Origin: Fen-1038 sp042408355
GTDB lineage: Bacteria; Chloroflexota; Anaerolineae; Anaerolineales; Villigracilaceae
Direction: 5' to 3'
Assembly (NCBI GenBank): GCA_042408355.1
Contig: JBHORD010000177.1
Location: 1-7,634, forward strand
DNA length: 7,634 nucleotides
The notes below the pieces were generated by a model. It did no database searches and was not told where the DNA came from. It worked only from the letters and a program-made list of their open reading frames with translations. The translations under genes and the position numbers were made by a program. This document shows positions 1 to 4,431 of the stretch, in pieces. The number at the start of each line of letters is the position of its first letter. Within the stretch, counting starts at the first letter, position 1.

Positions 1-66
1 CCACACAGGCAGAAAAGACTGACAAAAATCATCGACATCACAGAACAACTCGATTAGACTATCCAT
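1..66 (-). CDS. Transposase N-terminus, IS982-like (partial, runs off the window)
   Basis: Twenty-two codons are visible, from ATG at 66-64 to the window edge. The peptide starts MDSLIELFCDVDDFCQSFLP. The pattern IELFC-x-VDDFC near the N-terminus is what I recall from IS982-family DDE transposases, which begin with a short helical segment ahead of the catalytic domain. A good ribosome-binding site, AAGGAG (78-73), lies 6 nt before the ATG and fixes the start. The catalytic DDE residues are outside the window, so activity cannot be judged. The family call rests on one short motif; another DDE family is possible. Confidence 0.55.
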   Translation of the reverse strand, partial: MDSLIELFCDVDDFCQSFLPVW

Positions 67-124
67 CAGGGGCTCCTTGGAATGCTTGTTTTCGCAAATC
101 CAAGTTTACCCCAGGGAGCCCCTT
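67..124 (-). promoter_or_regulatory. Hairpin that buries the transposase ribosome-binding site
   Basis: On the minus strand the 14-nt arm at 124-111 (AAGGGGCTCCCTGG) is complementary to 80-67 (CCAAGGAGCCCCTG), apart from the outermost pair and one internal C/A mismatch. The arms are separated by 30 nt. The AAGGAG ribosome-binding site (78-73) lies wholly inside the 3' arm. A transcript entering from the exporter operon would fold this stem and hide the site. A transcript starting inside the element, past the 5' arm, would not. Such protection against outside transcription is known for IS10 and IS50; here it is inferred from the fold. Confidence 0.55.
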
Positions 125-138
125 ATCCCGAATTCACG

Positions 139-273
139 TTAAATTATTGAAGGCTTCGGCTTGCCGCGCACTTTCGCCCACCAAACATTCAGGTCATGGG
201 CAAAAGTCCCAGTGCCGATTTGGCCGAGGCGATAGGATTTGGAAAGGTGTTCGACAGAAATAACCGTGCTCAT
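139..273 (-). pseudogene. Polysaccharide-export ABC transporter ATPase (Wzt-like), truncated by the IS
   Basis: ATG at 273-271 overlaps the permease stop as ATGA, the usual arrangement of this pair. The 44-codon frame opens with VISVEHLSKSYRLG, the first strand of an ABC nucleotide-binding domain including the aromatic that stacks on the adenine. It continues with LNVWWAKVRGKPKP, an insert typical of Wzt/TagH-like exporters between the A-loop and Walker A. A TAA follows after codon 44. Walker A, signature, Walker B and the carbohydrate-binding tail are all missing. The last residues, SII, depart from the family pattern and may already be IS sequence. The product cannot bind or hydrolyse ATP. 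In life the intact protein would power export of an undecaprenyl-linked O-antigen or similar glycan through the permease. Confidence 0.8.
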
Positions 274-1154
274 ACTGTATCCATGAAGGTCTGCTCAACG
301 CGGTTGAAGATCACACTTCCAATAAATACCACGACTGCCATAAATCCAAAGCTGTAAGCTAAATTTCCCAGATTGGCATCTCCTGCGCCCAGGAAGGCAT
401 ACCGAAAAGCCTCCACAATGGAAGTCATCGGGTTGATCAGCATGATCCATCGGTATTTTGCCGAGATGGCCGAAACCGGGTAAATCACCGGCGTGGCATA
501 CATCAGCAGCTGCACGCCGAACTGGACCAGGAAGCGCAGGTCGCGATATTTGGTGGTCAGCGAGGAGATGATGATGCCAAAGCCCAGGCCGAGGCCCGCC
601 ATCATTAACAATAAGACCGGCGAGAACAGAATCCATAATCCATTGAGATGAATTGCCGAACCGCTCAGGAGAAAATAAACAATAAAGGCCAGGAACAGGG
701 CAAACTGAATCAGGAAGGTGATCAGGCTGGAAATCAGAATCGAGACCGGCACAGCCATGCGCGGGAAATAAACCTTGCCGAACAATTGAGAATTATTGAC
801 GAAGGTATTGGAGGTCTTGTTCAGGACATCTGCGAAATAAGACCAAACCACCGTACCGGACATATAGAACAGGAATTGCGGCAGGCCGTCGGTGGGCAGG
901 CTGGCAATGCGGCCAAAGATCACGGTGAAGGTCACAGTGGTCAGGATGGGCTGAATCAAAAACCAGAGCGGGCCGAGGATGGTCTGCTTGTAGACTGCGA
1001 CAAAGTCCCGGCGGACGAAGAGCAGCACGAGGTCGCGGTAACGCCATAGTTCCCCAAAGTGCAAGTCGAGGAGACTGCGCTGGGGTTCGATGACCATGTC
1101 CCAATCATGATCGTCATCGGACTTAACGACTATTTTTTCTGCAAGAGTATCCAT
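270..1154 (-). CDS. ABC-2 type polysaccharide export permease (Wzm-like)
   Basis: This 294-residue inner-membrane protein has the length and layout of Wzm/TagG permeases, which move lipid-linked polysaccharide across the membrane with a Wzt-type ATPase. The cytoplasmic N-terminus leads into LWRYRDLVLLFVRRDF and YKQTILGPLWFLIQP (residues 36-70), the conserved coupling and first-membrane region of the family. Six hydrophobic segments follow at roughly 62-82, 92-112, 134-163, 172-198, 207-230 and 262-284. LFGKVYFPRM (124-133) and INPMTSIVEAFRYAFLG (240-256) are further family motifs. The start at 1154 gives the expected N-terminus, though no strong ribosome-binding site precedes it. Its partner ATPase is broken just downstream by an IS, so this gene may be orphaned. 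The RfaH-like gene upstream fits a surface-glycan operon. Confidence 0.9.
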   Translation of the reverse strand: MDTLAEKIVVKSDDDHDWDMVIEPQRSLLDLHFGELWRYRDLVLLFVRRDFVAVYKQTILGPLWFLIQPILTTVTFTVIFGRIASLPTDGLPQFLFYMSGTVVWSYFADVLNKTSNTFVNNSQLFGKVYFPRMAVPVSILISSLITFLIQFALFLAFIVYFLLSGSAIHLNGLWILFSPVLLLMMAGLGLGFGIIISSLTTKYRDLRFLVQFGVQLLMYATPVIYPVSAISAKYRWIMLINPMTSIVEAFRYAFLGAGDANLGNLAYSFGFMAVVVFIGSVIFNRVEQTFMDTV

Positions 1155-1421
1155 TTAGAAGATTAAGCAAAAGACGTAGAGAGAAAATTTATGAAAGGCC
1201 ATATCCTTCGGCGGCCATATTGCCGGGTGAGCGATATACGTATACGTCTCAGCTGGCCAGCGGCATCGGAACAGCCGACCCTGAAAGGCACAGGGCATTG
1301 GCGGCTTGCGAAAAGGTTGCGCTGAGCGATGATCGTCTCGGCTTCCCAGCCTCCGCCCTTCCGACATTCTCCTCTGTCAGACTGCAAAGAAACGATATGA
1401 CACGCACGCCGCGGGAAAGGC
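1155..1421 (-). other. Gap between antiterminator and exporter genes; no convincing gene
   Basis: The 267 nt between the two minus-strand genes carry no gene I can support. A 70-codon frame (1367-1155) ends exactly at the permease start and begins one base after AGGAG. That spacing is too tight, and the arginine- and proline-rich product looks like chance. Two small DNA patterns stand out: GGCCATAT repeated directly at 1197-1204 and 1213-1220, and the 10-bp perfect palindrome ACGTATACGT at 1238-1247. An RfaH-type regulator needs a loading site in the leader of its target operon; either element could serve, but neither resembles the enteric ops sequence. No terminator is visible, so cotranscription of the two genes is possible. 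Confidence 0.4.
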
Positions 1422-1949
1422 TTACCGGCCGACTCTCGGCTGCGATTTGGCCCGCTGAATCTGACCAGCAGGCAAAACCAGCGGGACCTCCTGCCTGCTC
1501 AACAACTTCAACAACACACGCACCCGCTCGCTCCCCGGCAAACGGGCATCGAAGATCGCTTCATAACCTGCAAACGGCCCGGCTTCGATGACGACGGTTT
1601 CGCCGTGTTTCAATCCATTCAAAAGCTCGCCGCCAGCCGCATTGATCTGCTCGATACGGCGCTGGACGGCGTTGAGCAGGCCCTCCGGCACCGGAGGAGG
1701 CTCCGCGCCGAAAGAAACCAGGCCGTAAGAATATGGCATCCACGCCAGGGCGGAGAATCCGACCGTCTGCAGATCAGTCCGCACGAACATATACCCTGGG
1801 AAGTAGGGCCGTATCTTTCGCGCTCTGGGATTGATTGGCTGAACCCTGATCTGGGGAAAGAAGATTTCAAATCCGCGCGCACATGCTTCGCGGGATAAAG
1901 CTTCTTCTTTATTTGGTTTGCTTCGCAGCGTATACCATTGCAAGGTCAT
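1422..1949 (-). CDS. Specialised NusG-family antiterminator (RfaH/LoaP-like)
   Basis: The 175-residue protein has the two-domain NusG layout. An NGN domain (about 3-105) starts with WYTLRSKPNKEEAL and carries RPYFPGYMFVR (47-57), the classic NusG/RfaH signature that contacts the RNA polymerase clamp. A KOW domain follows (about 113-165), with GETVVIEAGPFAGYEAIFD and a VRVLLKLLSR strand. Paralogues of this type load on particular operons, usually long surface-polysaccharide or secondary-metabolite clusters, and suppress termination; housekeeping NusG would be flanked by secE and rplK, absent here. It lies just upstream of, and codirectional with, the exporter permease, which fits control of that glycan cluster. 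The ribosome-binding site before 1949 is weak. The C-terminal basic tail (QRAKSQPRVGR) is unremarkable. Confidence 0.85.
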   Translation of the reverse strand: MTLQWYTLRSKPNKEEALSREACARGFEIFFPQIRVQPINPRARKIRPYFPGYMFVRTDLQTVGFSALAWMPYSYGLVSFGAEPPPVPEGLLNAVQRRIEQINAAGGELLNGLKHGETVVIEAGPFAGYEAIFDARLPGSERVRVLLKLLSRQEVPLVLPAGQIQRAKSQPRVGR

Positions 1950-2073
1950 GTTTGATTGCTTTGATAAATAAAATGTTGTTTTTTTCTGCCAACAGTAAAG
2001 GAGCCTCTTTGCCTTCCGCTCCGATACTTCTACGAAAACATCGCCGCTCTTATAGGCTTATGCAGCCATTAAC
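1950..2073 (-). other. Leader of the antiterminator gene
   Basis: The 124 nt between terminator A and the NusG-like start hold no gene. A weak promoter candidate is TTGGCA followed 16 nt later by TATTTA, close to the start codon; TATAAG near 2053 is another. Neither is convincing. The ten bases CAACAGTAAA (plus strand, 1990-1999) recur exactly at 2561-2570, next to the strong promoter of the upstream small gene; this may be chance. Confidence 0.3.
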
Positions 2074-2116
2074 AAAAACGGAGGCCGCGACAAGCTCATT
2101 ACGAGCTGTCTTGGCC
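2074..2116 (-). terminator. Intrinsic terminator A, after the small gene and before the antiterminator gene
   Basis: On the minus strand GGCC (2116-2113) pairs with GGCC (2086-2083). Inside it GACAGCTC pairs with GAGCTTGTC with one bulged base, closing a GTAAT loop. A short TCCG follows, then TTTTT (2078-2074). This is a good Rho-independent terminator for transcripts of the gene ending at 2186. It also stands in front of the NusG-like gene, whose product is of a kind that overrides termination. Its outer GGCC strand is shared with the stem of hairpin motif A. Confidence 0.65.
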
Positions 2117-2145
2117 CCCGGGAATCTTTCACCCTCGCCAGAGCC
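2113..2145 (-). promoter_or_regulatory. Repeated hairpin motif, copy A (possible antiterminator or structured leader)
   Basis: On the minus strand GGCTCTGG (2145-2138) can pair with CCGGGGGCC (2121-2113), leaving one bulged G and a 16-nt loop, CGAGGGTGAAAGATTC. Copies B and C have the same loop pattern and the same stem position. The four bases 2116-2113 are also the outer strand of terminator A, so the two folds exclude each other. A different reading is that the motif is a relic of coding sequence: in one frame it reads SGEGERFPG, like copies B and C. Confidence 0.4.
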
Positions 2146-2185
2146 AGGCCAGTAAATTGGCAGCAGGAATTAGCCGGAGGGGGTC

Positions 2186-2410
2186 TTACTGATCACGCCC
2201 ATCTTCATCCTTCCAGGCTTTATGGCTTTCCATCTTGTTGATGTATTTCAACCGGCCATGTTGGATGACCAGATGGACCTCTCCAAATTCCCCCAGCGAG
2301 GCGATGATATCGTCAATTTGTTGGACTTGATCCGCGGTCAGCCTTTGCAGTCTCAGCCCGCTCGCAGACAGCGCCGGCCGCGAATGGTCGGACGAGTATT
2401 CCTCTTTCAT
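2186..2410 (-). CDS. Small YezD/DUF2292-like protein, copy 1
   Basis: The 74-residue product starting MKEEYSSDHSR contains LTADQVQQIDDIIASLGEFG, then EVHLVIQHGRLKYINKMESH. This helix followed by a G-E-V-x-L-V-I-x-x-G-R-L hairpin resembles the YezD/DUF2292 family of small proteins of unknown function. I chose ATG 2410 because GAGGGT lies 7 nt upstream and because the paralogue at 2636-2941 starts at about the same distance before the domain. A longer frame from 2506 would have to be translated through terminator B. The charged tail KAWKDEDGRDQ ends at 2186. It sits in its own unit: promoter at 2572-2600, terminator at 2074-2116. The biochemical role is unknown. Confidence 0.65.
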   Translation of the reverse strand: MKEEYSSDHSRPALSASGLRLQRLTADQVQQIDDIIASLGEFGEVHLVIQHGRLKYINKMESHKAWKDEDGRDQ

Positions 2411-2475
2411 GCCAGCTACCCTCATCCATGAACATAAATGCAATCGAAAAAATCGCAAACAAAACCCGTCATAAT

Positions 2476-2511
2476 AAAAAAGAGTCATGACGCCAAACGA
2501 TGTCATGACTC
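2476..2511 (-). terminator. Intrinsic terminator B, between promoter and small gene copy 1
   Basis: On the minus strand GAGTCATGAC (2511-2502) pairs perfectly with GTCATGACTC (2491-2482) around a 10-nt loop, followed at once by six T (2481-2476). It is the cleanest terminator in the window. It could end transcripts of the gene stopping at 2636. It also lies 66 nt before the start of the next gene and about 55 nt after that gene's best promoter, so it would act as an attenuator on that promoter. Confidence 0.85.
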
Positions 2512-2538
2512 CCGGGATTCTTTCGCCCTCGCCAGAGT
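2508..2538 (-). promoter_or_regulatory. Repeated hairpin motif, copy B, overlapping terminator B
   Basis: On the minus strand ACTCTGG (2538-2532) pairs with CCGGGAGT (2515-2508) with one bulged G, around the 16-nt loop CGAGGGCGAAAGAATC. The outer bases differ from copy A (ACTC/GAGT against GGCTC/GGGCC), yet pairing is kept. GAGT (2511-2508) is also the first four bases of the terminator stem, so the motif hairpin and terminator B compete. The motif begins about 27 nt after the predicted transcription start, the layout of a leader-RNA switch. No ligand or binding protein can be named. Confidence 0.45.
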
Positions 2539-2571
2539 TGTATATTACTTTTTACGTATTCAACAGTAAAA

Positions 2572-2600
2572 ATTATAGCACACATAATTTCTCGATGCAA
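2572..2600 (-). promoter_or_regulatory. Strong sigma-70-type promoter for small gene copy 1
   Basis: On the minus strand TTGCAT (2600-2595), a 17-nt spacer and TATAAT (2577-2572) form a near-consensus promoter, with an extended -10 TG one base before TATAAT. Transcription should start near 2565. The leader would then carry hairpin motif B and terminator B before the gene at 2410. Confidence 0.65.
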
Positions 2601-2606
2601 AGACTG

Positions 2607-2637
2607 CAATTCATCCGCAATCTGCTAACAATTCATC
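2607..2637 (-). repeat. Two 9-bp direct repeats just upstream of the -35 box
   Basis: GATGAATTG (minus strand) occurs exactly at 2637-2629 and 2615-2607, a 22-bp period or about two helical turns. The nearer copy ends 6 bp before the -35 hexamer. Same-face direct repeats in this place suit a transcription activator. The far copy overlaps the stop codon of the upstream gene. No regulator can be named. Confidence 0.4.
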
Positions 2638-2941
2638 ACCGGCGGCTCCCCGGAATTGTTTCATCTTCTCCAAAGCCCGGGCCTTCATTTTCATTTCTGG
2701 AAATTTGCCCGCCAAAAGACGATGGCGCCCTTCTGCCATTATTGCCGCCGGTCATCATCGGCACGGCCCTGAAACTTGTAAGCGTGTTAACGTACCTCAG
2801 CTCCCCATTTTCAACCACCAGGCTCACCTCGCCATAATCTCCTATGGAAGACAGGTACGCGTCAATCTGCCTCACCTGATCGGGGGTCAGGTTCTTCAAT
2901 TTCAGGTTATAGGAACTCCATGATTGATCAACATTATGCAT
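2636..2941 (-). CDS. Small YezD/DUF2292-like protein, copy 2, with a glycine/charged tail
   Basis: The 101-residue product has the same core as the downstream gene: YNLKLKNLTPDQVRQIDAYL (11-30), then SSIGDYGEVSLVVENGELRY (31-50). Against copy 1, LTxDQVxQID, the GExGEV-type turn and LVxxxGxLxY-N are shared, so the two are paralogues from a tandem duplication that has since diverged. From about residue 55 a low-complexity tail follows (MMTGGNNGRRAPSSFGG, then NENEGPGFGEDE), probably disordered and absent from copy 1. The tail's end, GFGEDETIPG, is the coding sense of hairpin motif C. GAGGA lies about 7 nt before ATG 2941, a good ribosome-binding site. There is no signal peptide or membrane segment. 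Function unknown. Confidence 0.75.
   Translation of the reverse strand: MHNVDQSWSSYNLKLKNLTPDQVRQIDAYLSSIGDYGEVSLVVENGELRYVNTLTSFRAVPMMTGGNNGRRAPSSFGGQISRNENEGPGFGEDETIPGSRR
2644..2677 (-). repeat. Repeated hairpin motif, copy C, inside the 3' end of a gene
   Basis: On the minus strand GGCTTTGG (2677-2670) pairs with CCGGGGAGCC (2653-2644) around the loop AGAAGATGAAACAATT. Stem position and loop pattern match copies A and B, with diverged bases. Unlike those, it lies in the coding frame of the small gene (FGEDETIPG) and no terminator follows. It may be the ancestral coding version or simply the most diverged copy. Confidence 0.35.
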
Positions 2942-2982
2942 CGCAGATCCTCAATTCGTGACAATAAGGCAAAGGATTCAGG

Positions 2983-3015
2983 AAGAGTAGAATTTTACTC
3001 TTTGGAAACCGTCAA
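2983..3015 (-). promoter_or_regulatory. Promoter with palindromic operator for small gene copy 2
   Basis: On the minus strand TTGACG (3015-3010) is a good -35 box. At 17-18 nt spacing the -10 would be TTCTAC or TCTACT (2992-2986), which is weak. Over this -10 lies a perfect inverted repeat, AAGAGTA (2983-2989) and TACTCTT (2996-3002) around 6 nt. A repressor bound there would block RNA polymerase. As RNA the repeat could form a hairpin near the transcript start. Confidence 0.4.
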
Positions 3016-3418
3016 CTACCACGCATATCTAAAGCCATTCAGCCGTTCAAAACGCTCATGGTTCACGTATAAAAAAACACAAAGTTCACAAGGCCATGAA
3101 GCGCATGGAGCATCCGCGTCAATCGGAAATTAGCGGCAAATTCCGCATAAATTTCGAGGTATCCTCCGGCGGGACAGATCTTACAGGCCCTGCTGTCGCC
3201 TGTAGGGAGGCAGACCTGATCCGTTTCCATGTCTCATTAATATATGCATTCGGGTTTTCAAGGTACCGGCGTATTACAAATTGATTCCGACAAAAAGCGA
3301 ATTTCCTGCCGAGCCTCCATTATGATTTCCAGTTTTAATCTTTCTTTACAAACATGTGCCGTAAACCAGCCTTGTTCTTTCAACAACGATAAGACAATAT
3401 TCAAAATAATACATTCCT

Positions 3419-3457
3419 GCGCCCGCCTCAATGGCCTGGACCCGGGCGCTCTTTTTT
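3419..3457 (+). terminator. Forward-strand intrinsic terminator with no evident gene ahead
   Basis: GCGCCCG (3419-3425) pairs with CGGGCGC (3443-3449) around a 17-nt loop, followed by TC and six T (3452-3457). It would end rightward transcription about 200 nt before the sigma operon. No rightward gene precedes it in the window, so it either insulates the operon from antisense transcription or ends an undetected small RNA. Confidence 0.6.
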
Positions 3458-3564
3458 CCTCGTCACACATAACCGCTTTCCCCCGAGGGGCCACCGCGCC
3501 CCTTCGCCAGTGGCCCTCTCCAAAATAGATATGCCTCTTATGGCCGTTTTTCTTTCACTACGCC

Positions 3565-3594
3565 GTTTCAAAACAATCATCGTATAATTGAAAC
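3565..3594 (+). promoter_or_regulatory. TATAAT box with inverted repeat ahead of the sigma operon
   Basis: TATAAT (3583-3588) lies 66 nt before the sigma start. GTTTCAA (3565-3571) and TTGAAAC (3588-3594) form a perfect 7-bp inverted repeat around it, 23 bp between arm centres. The position for a -35 box (about 3560-3566) has no match to TTGACA. A weak -35 with a dyad over the -10 suggests control by a bound regulator. It could equally be the operon's own sigma factor site, since ECF targets often contain a GAAC-like element. Confidence 0.4.
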
Positions 3595-3654
3595 TGCCTC
3601 CCGTTCGATTTACATCTTCAACGCCAAAATACAATCGCCGAGACAAAAGCCAGA

Positions 3655-4431
3655 ATGAGTTTGACACCGGAAGAAATCGAAAATGAAATGAGCAGGCTCC
3701 TTGCCGTCCTGACAAAAGAGAAGGGCAAAGATTGGGCAGACAAGATCAGGCCAATTCTTTCCTCCAACCTGGACCGCGGCCGTATCGGACTTTACATCGA
3801 AGGAAACCTTGACCGCCTCCCCGAATATATCGAACGCGTCGCCGCGCAATATTCCAATTTGAGCGCATATATTCATGAGATTCAAACGGAGAGAACCGGC
3901 CGGCTTTGGGAACCATTGTTCGAACGGATGCAAATATGGGCCTTTAATTTTTTGATTCGGAAGGGTTTCGAGGCCGACGCTTCTACCCAGGAAATCGCGG
4001 CGGAATGCGCCGCCGACGCGGCCGCCATGCTGCTCAAGGCTTATTTTCCCTACGACACGGATTTTGATCCATGGGCACACGTGATCGTTCAAAACGCCTG
4101 CCGGAAATTCATCCGGGCCGGCTTAAAGAAATCCAATGTGCCGGAGGAAAGCCTGCTGGCTCTGGATGAGAATTTGCGCGCACCCGCCGACCCGCCTCTC
4201 GGGACATTCGACTCTTCCAATGACCGGGAAACGGAATTGCTGGATGCAATTTCCAAACTGCCGGAGGCGCGCAGGCAGGTCGTCGAGTTGGTTTACTTCG
4301 AGGGGCTGTCTCCCGATGAGGCGGCCACCAGAATGGGAAAGAGCGTTGGCGCCATCTACAGTTTGCAATTTAATGCCTTGGAAGAATTACGGAAGATTCT
4401 GAGCAGAATCGGGAATACCTTAAATGACTGA
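3655..4431 (+). CDS. ECF-like RNA polymerase sigma factor with long N-terminal extension
   Basis: The 258-residue protein carries sigma region 2 at about 83-155 (LWEPLFERMQIWAFNFLIRK, then a helix ending DPWAHVIVQNACRKFIR) and region 4 at about 192-250. Region 4 includes LLDAISKLPEARRQVVELVY and the helix-turn-helix FEGLSPDEAATRMGKSVGAI, which would read the -35 element. Domains 1.1 and 3 are absent, as in ECF factors. The first 80 residues, mostly helical and charged, are extra; typical ECF factors are near 180 residues. That extension is a candidate contact for an inhibitor. No zinc-finger anti-sigma gene follows. Instead the next gene overlaps by 8 bp, and a TPR-CHAT gene comes third. ATG 3655 has only a weak ribosome-binding site. 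Region 2.4 diverges from well-known groups, so promoter specificity cannot be predicted. Confidence 0.85.
   Translation: MSLTPEEIENEMSRLLAVLTKEKGKDWADKIRPILSSNLDRGRIGLYIEGNLDRLPEYIERVAAQYSNLSAYIHEIQTERTGRLWEPLFERMQIWAFNFLIRKGFEADASTQEIAAECAADAAAMLLKAYFPYDTDFDPWAHVIVQNACRKFIRAGLKKSNVPEESLLALDENLRAPADPPLGTFDSSNDRETELLDAISKLPEARRQVVELVYFEGLSPDEAATRMGKSVGAIYSLQFNALEELRKILSRIGNTLND

Larger units (their letters stand above)
1..142 (-). mobile_element. Left end of an IS982-like insertion sequence, interrupting the export ATPase gene
   Basis: Three signals place an IS end here. A transposase-like reading frame starts at 66 and runs off the window. It is preceded by a strong inverted repeat (67-80/111-124). 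The ABC ATPase gene that starts at 273 loses similarity to its family near codon 42-44 (about 142-150). The outer boundary cannot be fixed because the other end is outside the window, so neither the terminal inverted repeat nor the target duplication can be compared; 142 is a best guess. The transposase points the same way as the broken gene, so exporter-operon transcripts would read into the element. Confidence 0.6.
3016..3654. other. Divergent intergenic region without a convincing gene
   Basis: I see no supportable gene in these 639 nt. Contents, left to right: a weak plus-strand promoter candidate (TTCAAA 3046, 16-nt spacer, TATAAA 3068). Then CACAAAG-type sequence at about 3078-3100, like the short intergenic CACAAAG repeats common in many large bacterial genomes. 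A 7-bp hairpin TACAGGC/GCCTGTA lies at 3182-3204. An intrinsic terminator lies at 3419-3457, and a GC-rich hairpin at about 3485-3520 (GGGCCAC 3488-3494 with GTGGCCC 3510-3516). The operator-like site at 3565-3594 closes the region. A 78-codon minus frame (3494-3258) has an odd amphipathic centre but no family match I know and no ribosome-binding site I trust. Confidence 0.45.

Noticed and set aside
1155..1367. 70-codon minus-strand frame ending exactly at the permease start, with AGGAG before its ATG
   Set aside because: AGGAG is only one base from the ATG, too close to act, and the composition (many R, P, C, W) looks like untranslated sequence. No family resemblance.
2411..2506. Upstream extension of small gene copy 1 to an ATG at 2506
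   Set aside because: It would be read through the terminator stem and encodes a phenylalanine-rich stretch with no counterpart in the paralogue; ATG 2410 has a better ribosome-binding site.
3078..3101. CACAAAG-rich stretch resembling intergenic minisatellites
   Set aside because: Only about one and a half imperfect units are present, not a real repeat array.
3215..3222. ACCTGATC, the conserved core of TPP riboswitches
   Set aside because: The matching CTGAGA and surrounding helices are missing, and no thiamine gene is nearby.
3258..3494. 78-codon minus-strand frame with a helical-looking centre
   Set aside because: It has no recognisable domain and no trusted ribosome-binding site, and its start overlaps GC-rich hairpins. 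It could be a decayed gene, but I cannot support it.
3610..4092. 160-codon minus-strand frame opposite the sigma gene
   Set aside because: It lies antisense to a clear sigma-factor gene; the plus-strand frame has domain support and the minus frame has none.
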